Of a stretch of 64,000 nt of DNA, positions 45,629 through 55,083 are shown in pieces. How positions within the stretch are numbered: position 1 is the first letter of the stretch; every line of letters begins with the position of its first letter. Source of the stretch: Pseudomonas oligotrophica (lineage in GTDB: Bacteria; Pseudomonadota; Gammaproteobacteria; Pseudomonadales; Pseudomonadaceae); assembly GCF_021726475.1 (NCBI RefSeq), contig NZ_JAKJRU010000001.1, positions 248,001 through 312,000 of the forward strand. The letters run 5' to 3'. The notes beneath the pieces were generated by a model. That model did no database searches, had not been told where the DNA came from, and saw only the letters and a program-made list of their open reading frames with translations. Both the position numbers and the translations under genes were made by a program.

Positions 45629-46563
45629 GCGGCGAGCGCCAGGTCCTCGAGCAGGCCGCGCACTGGTTCGCCGTGCTGCAGGACGAAGCCGCGGGCGAGG
45701 CCGAACGGCGCGCCTGGCAACGCTGGGTCAGCGAGCCGGCCCATGCGCAGGCCTGGGCGCGGGTCGAAGCCATCAGCGGACGGGTGCTGGCGCTGGCCGT
45801 CGACCCGGCCAGCCGCCGTGCCGGACGGTTGTTGCAGCAGCCCGATCGCGGCCGCCGCCAGGCGCTCAAGCTGCTCTCGCTGGCCGCCTGCGGTGGCCTG
45901 CTGGGCCTTGCCGGCACGCGCGCGCCCTGGCCGCAGTGGCTCGCCGGGCAGAGCACGGCGGTCGGCGAGGTGCGCGAACTGGCGCTGGCCGATGGCTCGC
46001 GGCTGTGGCTCAACACCCGCAGTGCAGCGGATATCGCGTTCGATGCGCGCGTGCGCATGGTGCGCCTGCACCAGGGCGAGGCGCTGCTGGAGACCGCCGG
46101 CGACCCGCGGCCCTTTGTCTTGCGCAGCCCGGCCGGCCTGGTCAGTGCCGGCCAGCCGGCCCGGTTCGCGCTGACCCTGGCCGGCGCACGCAGCCAGCTC
46201 AATGTCTATGCCGGCGAGGTGCGCCTGCAGGCCGGGCGCGGGATGCAGCAGCGCCTGGCCGCCGGCCAGGGCCTTGCCTTCGACGCCACCGGCATCGGCG
46301 CGCTACGCGCCGCGGACAGCGGCCGCCAGGCCTGGAGCCGCGGCGTACTGCTGGCCGACGACCTGCCGCTGGCGCGCTTCGTCGCCGAACTGGCCCGCTA
46401 TCGCCGCGGCCACCTGGGCTGCGACCCGCGAGTCGCCGGGCTGCGCGTGGTCGGCGCCTTCCCGCTGGACGATCCCGAGCGCGTCCTCGATGCGCTGGCG
46501 GCCACCCTGCCGGTCCGCATCGAGCGCCGGTTGCCGTGGTGGGTGGAGATCCGGCCGGCCTGA
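45625..46563 (+). CDS. FecR-type anti-sigma factor / signal transducer
   Basis: 312 residues. The N-terminal DUF4880 segment (AAHWFAVLQDEAAGEAERRAW) binds the sigma factor. A hydrophobic helix lies near residues 73-92, and the periplasmic FecR domain runs from about 105 to 220 (VRELALADGSRLWLNTRS). The C-terminal part (ARFVAELARYRRGHLGCD) contacts the receptor signalling domain. It sits between the sigma gene and the receptor. Confidence 0.93.
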   Translation: MSGERQVLEQAAHWFAVLQDEAAGEAERRAWQRWVSEPAHAQAWARVEAISGRVLALAVDPASRRAGRLLQQPDRGRRQALKLLSLAACGGLLGLAGTRAPWPQWLAGQSTAVGEVRELALADGSRLWLNTRSAADIAFDARVRMVRLHQGEALLETAGDPRPFVLRSPAGLVSAGQPARFALTLAGARSQLNVYAGEVRLQAGRGMQQRLAAGQGLAFDATGIGALRAADSGRQAWSRGVLLADDLPLARFVAELARYRRGHLGCDPRVAGLRVVGAFPLDDPERVLDALAATLPVRIERRLPWWVEIRPA

Positions 46564-46662
46564 GACTGGATGAAAAATATTCGCAAACGCGGTTCCCTTT
46601 TATCGGCGCGACGGGGCAACAGCTGCACACACCCAGTCACCTACCCGCCGAGGGTCCGTCGC

Positions 46663-49128
46663 ATGCAGTCATCCACACCGTCCCGTCGTTATCCGCAACC
46701 GCTGGCCCGTGCCATCCGTGCCGCGTTGTTGTGCCTGCCGCTGGCCGGCAGTCCGCTCGTCGTCCTGGCCGCGCAAACGCCGCAGCACTATGCGATTCCC
46801 GCCGGCAGCCTGTCGGCAGCGCTGAGTCGCTTTGCCGGCGAGGCGGGCGTGCTGCTGTCGGTGGACGGCAGCCTGTTGCAGGGCCGCCAGTCGGCCGGGC
46901 TCGAGGGGCGCTACGGGGTCGACGAAGGCTTCGCCCGGTTGCTGGCCGGCAGCGGCCTGCAGGCAGTGCGCGACAGCCAGGGCAGCTATTCGCTGGTCCG
47001 CCGCGCCAGCGAAACCGGCGCGGTCGAGCTGCAATCGATGACGGTGCAGGGCTTCGCCCTGGGCAACGCGCTGGGCGAGATGGACGGCTACAGCGCCACC
47101 CACAGCAGCGTGGCGACCAAGACCAGCATGCCGCTGGTGGAAACCTCGCAAACCGTCTCGGTGGTCACCCGCCAGCAGATCGAGGACCAGGGTTCGCGCT
47201 CCATCGCCCAGGCGGTGCGCTACACGCCGGGCCTGATGAGCACGCCCTATGGCGCCACCACCCGCTACGACTATGTCGCCATGCGCGGCATCACCGATGG
47301 ATCGGTGGACAACCTCTACCTCGACGGGCAGAAGCTGCTCGGTGACAGCGGCACCTACAGCAGCCTGCAGGTCGATCCGTACTTCATCGAGCGCATCGAC
47401 ATCCTCAAGGGCCCATCCTCGGTGCTCTATGGCCGCAGCCTGCCGGGTGGCCTGGTGGCGATGACCAGCAAGAAGCCGCAGAAGGAAGCCAGCCGCCAGC
47501 TGCAGTTCGCCTACGGCAGCCACGACTACAAGCAGGCTGCGTTCGACTTCACCGGCCCGCTGGACGACGAGCGCATCGCCTATCGCCTCGCGGGCGTGGC
47601 CAAGGATGCCGACAACCAGGTCGATGGCATCGAGGAGCAGCGCTATGCGGTGATGCCCTCGGTGAGCATCGACTTCACCGAGGACACCCGCCTGACCCTG
47701 CTGGCGATGCTGCAGCGCGATCCGGAAAGTGGCTACCACGGCGGCCTGCCGGCCGATGGCACGGTGACCTCGCACAATGGCCAGCGCATCTCGCGCAGCT
47801 TCTTCGAGGGCGACGAGGACTACGAGAAGTTCGAGCGCGACCAGCAGATGATCGGCTATCAGCTGGAGCATCGCTTCAACGACGTGGTTTCGGCGCGGCA
47901 GAATTTCCAGTACCTCGACTCGACCGTGGACTCCGGCCAGGTCTACCAGTACGGCTACGCGACGGCCGACGAGCTGGTGCGCTACTACACCGGGGCCGAC
48001 GAGGCGCTGCACGCCTGGACCATCGACAACCAGCTGCAGTTTCTCTTCGATACCGGCGCGCTCAGCCACACCCTGGTGACCGGCCTCGACTATCAGCGGC
48101 GCAAGGCCAAGGTCGCCTACGACGCCGGCTACGGCCTGGCGCCGATCAACCCCTACAGCGGCGCAGTCGGCGTCGGCAGCCCGCTGTTCTACCACCAGTA
48201 CGACGAGACCCGCGAGCTGGAGCAGACCGGCTTCTATGTGCAGGACCTGATCAGCCTCGACAACTGGCGCTTCTCGCTGGGCATGCGTCAGGACTGGGTG
48301 GATGTGTCGTTCGACCATACCGAGGACGCGAGCTACGGCGAGCAGGCCGATAACGCCAAGCTCGAGCAGTTCACCGGTCGCGTCGGCGTGCTCTATGCCT
48401 TCGACAACGGCCTGTCGCCCTACGCCAGCTACTCCGAGTCGTTCAACCCCAACGCCACCGCGGCGTACAACGCCAACGGCAGCGGCGGCTTCGACATCAC
48501 GCTGCTCGATCCCACCGAAGGCGAGCAGGTCGAGGTGGGCCTGAAGTACCAGCCGCTGGGCACCGATGATCTGTACACCCTCTCCTGGTTCGACCTGAAG
48601 CAGTCCAACCTGGCGAACAAGGATTCCAACGAGAACTTCTACCGCGCAGTGGGTGAGCTCACCTCGAAGGGCGTGGAAGTCGAAGCGCGCCTGCGGCCCA
48701 TCGAGCAGGTCAACCTGATCGCCAGCTACACCTACATGGATGTCGAGTATTCCAAGGACTTCACCGGCGCCGCCGGGGTCAACAACCGCGGCAACACCCC
48801 GAATGCGGTGGCGCGCAACATGGCTTCGCTGTGGACCGACTACACCTTCGATCAGGGGCCGCTGGCCGGTCTTCAGGTGGGCGGTGGGGCGCGCTACTTC
48901 GGCAAGAGCTGGGCGGACGCGGAGAACACCCTGCGCATCCCGTCCTACACCTTGTATGACGCGATGCTCGGCTACGACCTGTCGCGCGTGGGGCTGCAGG
49001 GGGTTGGCGTGCGCCTGAACCTGAACAACCTCACCGACGAAAAATACGTCGCTGCGTGCAACAGCCTGAGCCAGTGCTATTACGGCGAGTCGCGCAATGT
49101 CATGGCTACCGTGACCTACGACTTCTGA
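46663..49128 (+). CDS. TonB-dependent ferrisiderophore receptor with signalling domain (FpvA-like)
   Basis: 821 residues from the ATG at 46663; an earlier ATG at 46570 would precede the signal peptide oddly. Signal peptide to about residue 33, then an STN signalling domain (YAIPAGSLSAALSRFAGEAG), a plug (VETSQTVSVVTRQQIEDQGSRSIAQAVRYTPG in parts) and a 22-strand barrel ending in NVMATVTYDF. The STN domain and adjacent fecIR pair indicate that siderophore binding induces its own uptake. The ligand is not predictable. Confidence 0.95.
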   Translation: MQSSTPSRRYPQPLARAIRAALLCLPLAGSPLVVLAAQTPQHYAIPAGSLSAALSRFAGEAGVLLSVDGSLLQGRQSAGLEGRYGVDEGFARLLAGSGLQAVRDSQGSYSLVRRASETGAVELQSMTVQGFALGNALGEMDGYSATHSSVATKTSMPLVETSQTVSVVTRQQIEDQGSRSIAQAVRYTPGLMSTPYGATTRYDYVAMRGITDGSVDNLYLDGQKLLGDSGTYSSLQVDPYFIERIDILKGPSSVLYGRSLPGGLVAMTSKKPQKEASRQLQFAYGSHDYKQAAFDFTGPLDDERIAYRLAGVAKDADNQVDGIEEQRYAVMPSVSIDFTEDTRLTLLAMLQRDPESGYHGGLPADGTVTSHNGQRISRSFFEGDEDYEKFERDQQMIGYQLEHRFNDVVSARQNFQYLDSTVDSGQVYQYGYATADELVRYYTGADEALHAWTIDNQLQFLFDTGALSHTLVTGLDYQRRKAKVAYDAGYGLAPINPYSGAVGVGSPLFYHQYDETRELEQTGFYVQDLISLDNWRFSLGMRQDWVDVSFDHTEDASYGEQADNAKLEQFTGRVGVLYAFDNGLSPYASYSESFNPNATAAYNANGSGGFDITLLDPTEGEQVEVGLKYQPLGTDDLYTLSWFDLKQSNLANKDSNENFYRAVGELTSKGVEVEARLRPIEQVNLIASYTYMDVEYSKDFTGAAGVNNRGNTPNAVARNMASLWTDYTFDQGPLAGLQVGGGARYFGKSWADAENTLRIPSYTLYDAMLGYDLSRVGLQGVGVRLNLNNLTDEKYVAACNSLSQCYYGESRNVMATVTYDF

Positions 49129-49138
49129 TAACGCTGAG

Positions 49139-49172
49139 CCGCCGCCGGTCCCCAAAGGCCGGCGGCTTTGTG
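49139..49172 (+). terminator. possible attenuator or terminator after the receptor
   Basis: GCCGCCGG (49141-49148) pairs with CCGGCGGC (49159-49166), followed by TTTG and TTTC. The next gene starts 26 bp later in the same direction, so it may only reduce read-through. Confidence 0.5.
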
Positions 49173-49197
49173 CTTTCTGAAAGGCGGACAACCGACG

Positions 49198-50385
49198 ATG
49201 CGTTCGATTCTTGTGCTCCTGCACCGCTATATCGGCCTGGCCACGGCGATCTTCCTGTTTCTCGCCGGCATTACCGGCAGCATCCTGGCCTTCCATCACG
49301 AGCTGGATGAATGGCTCAACCCGGAGTTCTACCACACCACCAGTGAGGGCCCGGTGCTGGCGCCGGGGACGCTGGTGGAGCGCGTCGAGCAGGCCAACCC
49401 GCGCATGCAGGTCTGGTACATGGAGTTTCCCAGCGAACCCGGCCACGCCGCGCTGATGGCGCTGGTGCCGCGCGACGATCCGGCGACCGGCAAGCCCTAT
49501 GACGAACGACCCGTGGTGCATTACCTCGATGCGGTGACTGGCGAGCCGGTGGGTACGCGCTATTGGGGCGAGTGCTGCTTCTCGCGCAAGAACTTCGTGC
49601 CCTTCATTCTCGAGTTCCATTACAACCTGTCGCTGCCGGGCAACTGGGGGCTGTGGTTGATGGGCATCGTGGCAATCGCCTGGGTAATCGATTGCCTGGT
49701 CTCGCTGCTGCTGACCTTTCCCCGTGGCCGGCCGTTCTTCGGCAAGTGGTGGACGTCCTGGAAGATCAAGCGCCAGCGCATGAATCACGACGTACACCGC
49801 GCAGGCGGCCTGTGGCTGTGGCTGCTGCTCACGCCAGTGGCGGTCAGCAGCGTGGCGATGAACCTGCCGGAGCAGGTGTTCAAGCCGGTGGTTTCACTGT
49901 TCTCGCCCGTGGAGCCGAGCGTCTACGAGGCCCGCGGGCGGATGCCGGCCGAGCAGTTGGGCACTACCGCCTACGACTTCCACCAGGCGTACGACTACGC
50001 CATGCAGCACGCCGCCGAGCTCGGCCTGAGCGAAGCGATCACCGAGCTGTACTACAGCTTCGAGTACAACTTCTATGGCGCCGGTTTCGGCGAGCACGAC
50101 AGCAATCAGGGCAATGCCTGGCTGTTCTTCCACGGCACCGACGGGCGTCTGCTCGGCCAGGAGATTCCTGGCCAGGGCACGCTGGGGCAGCAGTTCCACC
50201 TGCTGCAACCGGCGATCCACGGCGGGCGCATTCTCGGCTTGCCGGGTCGCATCCTGATCGCCGTGCTGGGCGTGGCGATCGCGGTGCTGTCGGTGACCGG
50301 CGGGGTGATCTGGTGGCGCAAGCGGTCGGCGCGGCGGCAGATGGCGCTGCGCCGTGGGGCCGAAGGGGAGGCGGCGGCCAGCTAG
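49198..50385 (+). CDS. PepSY-associated membrane protein, probable siderophore-iron reductase
   Basis: 395 residues. An N-terminal helix (LHRYIGLATAIFLFLAGITGSIL) with the early His, further helices near 140-185 and a final helix near 355-380 fit the PepSY_TM family, often next to TonB receptors. Conserved histidines could bind heme, and members such as FoxB are proposed to reduce siderophore-bound iron. It lies 69 bp after the receptor. Confidence 0.9.
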   Translation: MRSILVLLHRYIGLATAIFLFLAGITGSILAFHHELDEWLNPEFYHTTSEGPVLAPGTLVERVEQANPRMQVWYMEFPSEPGHAALMALVPRDDPATGKPYDERPVVHYLDAVTGEPVGTRYWGECCFSRKNFVPFILEFHYNLSLPGNWGLWLMGIVAIAWVIDCLVSLLLTFPRGRPFFGKWWTSWKIKRQRMNHDVHRAGGLWLWLLLTPVAVSSVAMNLPEQVFKPVVSLFSPVEPSVYEARGRMPAEQLGTTAYDFHQAYDYAMQHAAELGLSEAITELYYSFEYNFYGAGFGEHDSNQGNAWLFFHGTDGRLLGQEIPGQGTLGQQFHLLQPAIHGGRILGLPGRILIAVLGVAIAVLSVTGGVIWWRKRSARRQMALRRGAEGEAAAS

Positions 50386-50449
50386 CCTGGCGCACGGCCC
50401 GGGATGCAAGTGCCTGCCGATCCGGCGGGCGAGGATGCCCGCCGGTGGA

Positions 50450-50851
50450 TCAGGACGCTCCGGGCGCGGCGAGTTCGCAGCCCCAGAGTTCCAGCGCGGG
50501 CCGGTCCGCTTGTGGCGGGCCGAGCCATTCGCTCATCGCGTGGCAACGCTGGTCGAAACACAGTTGGTAGTCGCCTGCCTCGGGGGTTCGCCCCAGGCGC
50601 AGGCGTGGCAACGGCGGCAGCTGGCGCTGGTAGTGCCAGGCGCCGTCGCGCAGTTCGGCGCCGTCGGGGATTTCCATCCCGGCGCCCGAACCCCTGACCC
50701 GCGCCTCGCCGAGCAGCAGCCCGTCCGGCGTGACGCGGTAGTCCTCTTCCCAGCGGATCTTCTCGATGGTGTGGTTCCACGCCAGGGTGAAGTCCGGCGT
50801 GGGCACTTGCGCCCACACCGCACCTGCCAGGCCGAGGCAGAGACCGATCAT
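50450..50851 (-). CDS. DUF1850 protein, TRAP transporter partner
   Basis: 133 residues from the ATG at 50851. A short signal peptide (ending AVWAQ) precedes LAWNHTIEKIRWEEDYRVTPDGLLL, typical of DUF1850. It overlaps the end of the TRAP permease gene (ATGA). DUF1850 proteins are repeatedly found with TAXI-type TRAP systems; their role is not known. Confidence 0.88.
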   Translation of the reverse strand: MIGLCLGLAGAVWAQVPTPDFTLAWNHTIEKIRWEEDYRVTPDGLLLGEARVRGSGAGMEIPDGAELRDGAWHYQRQLPPLPRLRLGRTPEAGDYQLCFDQRCHAMSEWLGPPQADRPALELWGCELAAPGAS

Positions 50852-52881
50852 GCCAGTACCGGGCCGGCGCGGCGGGCGCGCACCACATGTTGCGCCAGCA
50901 GCAGGATGCCGATGCCGAAGCCGATCTCGTCGGTGATCGGCAGCGCCATGATCAGCGTGGCTCCGGCGGCGAAGCCGAGCAGCCGCTCCCACCAGGCCAG
51001 CGGCCGTTGCAGGTAGCCGATCGAGGCGATGCCCCAGAGGCCGATGGCGAAGGTGGCCTTGACGATCATGTACAGCGTCATCCCCAGGCTGTCGCCCTGC
51101 AGCATCAGCGAGGGGTTATAGACCGCCATGAAGGGCACGACGAAGCCGGCAATGGCGATGCGCACCGCCCAGAAGCTGATCTTCAGCCCGCGCTCCTTGG
51201 CGATCGGCGCCGCGGCGAAGCAGGCCAGCGCGACCGGCGGGGTGAGGTCGGCGAGGATGCCGAAGTAGAAGACGAACATGTGCGAGACGATCAGCGGCAC
51301 GCCGAGGTCCAGCAGCGCCGGTGCGGCGATCGAGCTGGTGATGATGTAGTTGGGAATGGTCGGGATGCCCATGCCCAGCACCAGGCAGGTCAGCATGGTC
51401 AGGATCAGCGAGAGGAACAGGTTGTTCTCGCCGACCGCCAGGATGTAGCCGGCGAAGGTCGAGGCGACGCCGGTCAGCGACACCACGCCGATGATCACGC
51501 CGACCAGGGTACAGGCGATACCCACCGGCACCGCGTGGCGCGCGCCTTCGACCAGTGCATGCAGGCAGATCACCAGGGTGTCGCGGCCGCCCTTGATGAA
51601 CCAGCAGGCCACCACCAGCGCCGCGATGACGGCGAAGATCACCCCGATGCCGAGCTGGAAGAAGCCGGCGCAGAGTACGCCCAGGGCGATCCAGAACGCC
51701 ATGCGCAGGGCGAACGAGGACACCTTGAGGATGATCGCCGAGCCGAGGATGACGATGGCCGTCAGCGACAGGCCGATCATCCCCGAGAACAGCGGCGTGC
51801 GGCCGGAGAACAGCAGGTAGACCAGCACTAGCAGCGGGATCAGCAGGAACCAGCGCTCCTTCACCGCCGCCCAGGCGCTCGGGCACTCGCTCTTGGGCAG
51901 GCCCTTGAGGTCGGCGCGCTTGGCTTCCAGGTGGACCATCCAGAACACCGAGCCGAAATACAGCAGGGCGGGGATCAGCGCCGCCTTGGCGACTTCGAAG
52001 AACGGCACGTTGATGGTCTCGGCCATGATGAAGGCCACCGCGCCCATCACCGGCGGCATCATCTGGCTGCCCATCGAGGAGGTCGCCTCGACGCCGCCGG
52101 CGAAGGCCGGGCGGTAGCCGAAGCGCTTCATCAGCGGGATGGTGAACTGCCCGGTGGTCACCACGTTGGCCACGCCGGAACCGGTGATGGTGCCCATCAG
52201 CGCCGAGGACACCACCGACACCTTCGCCGGGCCGCCGAGCTTGTGGCCGAACAGGCCCATGGCGAAGTCGGTGAACAGCTTGATCATGCCGGCCTGCTCG
52301 AGGAAGGCACCGAACAGGATGAACAGGAAGATGTAGGTGGCCGAGACGTAGGTCGGCGTGCCGTAGAGACCCTCGGTGCCGTAGGCCAGCTGGTTGACCA
52401 GCTGGTCGATGTCATAGCCGCGGTGCGCCAGGTCGCCGGGCAGGTACTGGCCGAACAGGCCATAGGCCAGGAACAGTGCGCAGATGATCGGCAGTGCGAT
52501 ACCCATGACCCGGCGCGCGGCCTCGAACACCAGCACGATCAGGGCGATGCCGACGTAGAAATCCAGCGTCGTCAGGTCGCCGGAACGCTGGATCAGCTCG
52601 CCCTCGAAATACCACTGGTACAACGCGGTGCCCATGCCGGCCAACGCCAGGACCCAGGCCAGCGGCTGCCAGGGCTTGCCGTTGCCGCGCGCCGGGAAGC
52701 TGAGGAATACCAGCATCAGCAGGAAGCCGACGTGGCCCGCACGCAACACCTGGCTGGATACCGGATGGAACGCGGCCATGACGATCTGGTAGATGGAGAA
52801 CAGCAGCGCGACATAGAACAGCGTCTTCGGCCAATCGGCCGTGCTGCCCGCCAAACCTTGTTCTTGTTGTAACTCGCTCAT
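50848..52881 (-). CDS. TRAP transporter fused 4TM/12TM permease (TAXI type)
   Basis: 677 residues with about 16 or more hydrophobic segments. The small DctQ-like and large DctM-like parts are fused, as usual for TAXI systems. DctM signatures include SSALMGTITGSGVANVVTTGQFTIPLMKRFGY (read in parts) and TSSMGSQMMPPVMGAVAFIMAE. Transport is driven by an ion gradient and uses the solute receptor encoded just upstream. The substrate cannot be told from sequence; organic acids or amino acids are common. Confidence 0.95.
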   Translation of the reverse strand: MSELQQEQGLAGSTADWPKTLFYVALLFSIYQIVMAAFHPVSSQVLRAGHVGFLLMLVFLSFPARGNGKPWQPLAWVLALAGMGTALYQWYFEGELIQRSGDLTTLDFYVGIALIVLVFEAARRVMGIALPIICALFLAYGLFGQYLPGDLAHRGYDIDQLVNQLAYGTEGLYGTPTYVSATYIFLFILFGAFLEQAGMIKLFTDFAMGLFGHKLGGPAKVSVVSSALMGTITGSGVANVVTTGQFTIPLMKRFGYRPAFAGGVEATSSMGSQMMPPVMGAVAFIMAETINVPFFEVAKAALIPALLYFGSVFWMVHLEAKRADLKGLPKSECPSAWAAVKERWFLLIPLLVLVYLLFSGRTPLFSGMIGLSLTAIVILGSAIILKVSSFALRMAFWIALGVLCAGFFQLGIGVIFAVIAALVVACWFIKGGRDTLVICLHALVEGARHAVPVGIACTLVGVIIGVVSLTGVASTFAGYILAVGENNLFLSLILTMLTCLVLGMGIPTIPNYIITSSIAAPALLDLGVPLIVSHMFVFYFGILADLTPPVALACFAAAPIAKERGLKISFWAVRIAIAGFVVPFMAVYNPSLMLQGDSLGMTLYMIVKATFAIGLWGIASIGYLQRPLAWWERLLGFAAGATLIMALPITDEIGFGIGILLLAQHVVRARRAGPVLA

Positions 52882-53016
52882 GAAGTGCCTCGAGCTGTAA
52901 AGCGTGGTGGCCTAGAGCCGCTAACAAAACCTGCCGTGCAGGCACGCTGGTTTTACTAGCGCCTCTTCAAGTCGGATCGATCGAGTCGCGGGCGCCCGTC
53001 CGGGCACCCGCGCAAG

Positions 53017-53036
53017 GGGCGGCGATAGCGCCGCCC
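53017..53036. repeat. hairpin between the TAXI receptor and the permease
   Basis: GGGCGGCG (53017-53024) and CGCCGCCC (53029-53036) pair across ATAG just after the receptor stop. No T-tract follows on the minus strand, so it likely protects the receptor mRNA and gives more receptor than permease. Confidence 0.55.
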
Positions 53037-53045
53037 GGGCCGGGA

Positions 53046-53999
53046 TCAAAGTGCCCCGGCTTCCTTGTAGAAACGCTCGGCGCCCGGATGCAGCGGGATC
53101 GGCAGATCCTTGGCCGCGGCTTCCAGCTTGATGTCCTTGGCCGCCGAATGCGCCTTGCCCAGCTGCTCGAGGTTGTCGAACAGCAGCTTGGTCATCTGGT
53201 AGGCGACGTCGTCGGAGACACCCTCGTGGGTCACCAGGATGTTGGTAATGGCCACGGTCGGTACGTCCGCCTGCTGGCCGTCATAGGTGCCCGCCGGGAT
53301 CTTCGCGGCCTGGTAGGCCGGGTTGTTGATCTTGGCGACCACATCCTCGGGGATTTCCACGTAGTTCAGCGGCATGGTCGAGGCCAGGTCGCGGATCGCG
53401 GCCATGCCCAGGCCCGCGGACTGCAGGGTGGCATCCAGCTGGCGGTTCTTGATCAGCTCGACCGACTCGGCGAACGGCAGGTACTCGACCTTGCCCATGT
53501 CCTCGTAGCTCAGGCCGGCGGCCTTGAGGATGGCGCGGGCGTTGAGCTCGGTGCCGGATTTCGGCGCGCCGACGGAGATCGACTTGCCCTTCAGATCCGC
53601 CAGGGTCTTGATGCCCGATTCCTGGCTGGCGACGATCTGGATGTAGTTCGGGTAGGCCCCGCCGATGGCGCGCAGCTTCTTCAGCGGTGCCTTGAAGCCG
53701 GCGTCCTCCACGCCGTTCCAGCCGTCGGCGACCGAGTCACCGAGGGCGAAGCCCAGCTCGCCACGGCCGGCCTGCAGGAGGTTGAGGTTCTCGACGGATG
53801 CCTTGGTCGCCTGGACGGAGGTCTTCGAGCCGTCGATGCCCTTGCTGTACAGCTGGGAGATCGCCACCCCGATCGGGTAATACACGCCGCTGGTGCCGCC
53901 GGTGAGGATGTTGATGAAGGTCGGCGCAGCCACCGCTGCGGTGCTGGCGGTGAAGGCCGCTGCAGCAGCGAGCAGGCCGAGTTTCTTGGTCAGTCTCAT
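53046..53999 (-). CDS. TAXI-family TRAP transporter solute receptor
   Basis: 317 residues from the ATG at 53999. Signal peptide to about residue 24 (ends AAVAA), followed by FINILTGGTSGVYYPIGVAIS, the family opening, and QATKASVENLNLLQAGRGELGFALGDS (read in parts). It is the periplasmic ligand-binding partner of the fused permease. A long in-frame extension to 54236 lacks the family pattern and is rejected. Confidence 0.95.
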   Translation of the reverse strand: MRLTKKLGLLAAAAAFTASTAAVAAPTFINILTGGTSGVYYPIGVAISQLYSKGIDGSKTSVQATKASVENLNLLQAGRGELGFALGDSVADGWNGVEDAGFKAPLKKLRAIGGAYPNYIQIVASQESGIKTLADLKGKSISVGAPKSGTELNARAILKAAGLSYEDMGKVEYLPFAESVELIKNRQLDATLQSAGLGMAAIRDLASTMPLNYVEIPEDVVAKINNPAYQAAKIPAGTYDGQQADVPTVAITNILVTHEGVSDDVAYQMTKLLFDNLEQLGKAHSAAKDIKLEAAAKDLPIPLHPGAERFYKEAGAL

Positions 54000-54548
54000 G
54001 GTGTTTCTCCGTTTCGTTGTTATTGGTTTTCGCAGAACTGACGATAGCCGATCAGTCACAGCCGATAGCTGTGGCGGACAAGAACAGGCGGAGACACACG
54101 GAGGGCTTTCGCAGGCGAAAGCAGGAGGTGCGCTGTGCGGCTTTTCTTGTCGTTGATCGCATCGGGCAAGGAAAGAGGGGCAGGAACTGTGCCATTCGCA
54201 CGCAAAGGCTCTAGAAAGCCACTTTTGTTGGGCCACTGGCTGGATTTCGGCAGAAATCCGCTTACAGGGAAGACCCGGTAAGCGGTTTCTTGCCTATGTG
54301 GTGCGGCGTAGCCGTAGCGTGTGCTTGGCGCAGCATAAGGGTGGTGGCCGGTGCGCTGTACGCACCCCGCGCAGCCGATGCGCATGGTGCAGCCAATACC
54401 GTAGGGTGCGTCCTGCGCACCCTTGCGTAGGTTCCGATGCGCACGGCGCACCTTAGGCAGTTGATGCGGGCGCGGTGGCCGCCGGGCGGTGCTTGCGCCG
54501 GCGGGCTGTCCCGCTAAAGTGGGCCCGTCCTGTGCCTCGAGGCCCGTC
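54000..54548. other. intergenic region with REP-like palindromes
   Basis: No convincing gene. An imperfect inverted repeat pairs AGAAATCCGCTTAC (54252-54265) with GTAAGCGGTTTCT (54278-54290). GGGTGCG (54405-54411) pairs with CGCACCC (54417-54423) behind a CGTAGGGTG head that recurs at 54829 and 54986. The part near 54000 should hold the promoter of the TAXI gene, but I see no clear hexamers. Confidence 0.55.
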
Positions 54549-54791
54549 ATGCGCATCCTGCCGCTGTTCGTTCTGCTCTGCTGCATGCAGCCGGCGCTCG
54601 CCGGCCCGGCGCCGTATTACCAGTGGCAGAGCAAGCTCGATGGCACCGTGATCTGCCGCCAGACTTCGCCGGGCGATGGCTGGCAGCGCCTCGACGAGCG
54701 CGCCTATCGCGACCTCCATTGCACCCTGCCGGCAGCGCGCATCGAGCGGCCGGGCAGCGTGCCGGGATTCCGTCCGCAGCCGGGGCGCTAG
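54549..54791 (+). CDS. small secreted protein
   Basis: 80 residues from the ATG at 54549. Signal peptide about residues 1-18 (LPLFVLLCCMQPALA). The mature part begins GPAPYYQWQSKLDGTVICRQ and ends with a Pro/Arg-rich tail. The YYQWQSK...DGTVIC pattern with a later Cys is found in small uncharacterised DUF4124-like periplasmic proteins. It stands alone between REP-like regions. Confidence 0.65.
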   Translation: MRILPLFVLLCCMQPALAGPAPYYQWQSKLDGTVICRQTSPGDGWQRLDERAYRDLHCTLPAARIERPGSVPGFRPQPGR

Positions 54792-54828
54792 CCGACGCCA
54801 GCCCGGAATCCGCTCCATGCTTCATGGC

Positions 54829-55024
54829 CGTAGGGTGGAAAACCGCGAAGCGTTTTCCACGCGTCGGAGGCCCTGCCCGACGTTTCGCCATGCAACGGAC
54901 CCATGGTGGATAAGCTTCGCGTTATCCACCCTACGCTCCCATCGCCATCGCCATCGCCATCGCCATCGCCATCGGGTCTCGGCATCGTAGGGTGGAAAGC
55001 CGCGCAGCGTTTTCCACGCGTTGC
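54829..55024. repeat. REP-like doublet with hairpins and a CCATCG tandem repeat
   Basis: Two near-identical units, CGTAGGGTGGAAAACCGCGA and onward (54829-54864) and its copy (54986-55021), each fold around GTGGAAA/TTTCCAC. Between them a third palindrome, GGTGGATAA (54905-54913) with TTATCCACC (54922-54930), points the other way, followed by six tandem CCATCG copies (54939-54974). This layout resembles REP/REPIN elements mobilised by RAYT transposases in pseudomonads; no RAYT gene is in the window. Confidence 0.75.
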
Positions 55025-55083
55025 GAGCAGGCGGCTCGGTGTTTATCCCGCCTCTGGACGATGGAAACGCCTATCGCGAAGCG

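Noticed and set aside
46669-49797. 1042-codon minus-strand open frame opposite the TonB receptor and PepSY gene
   Set aside because: Antisense frame that is open because of codon bias; the plus-strand genes have clear families and start signals.
54939-54974. CRISPR array
   Set aside because: The six repeats are contiguous 6-bp units with no spacers, so this is a microsatellite.
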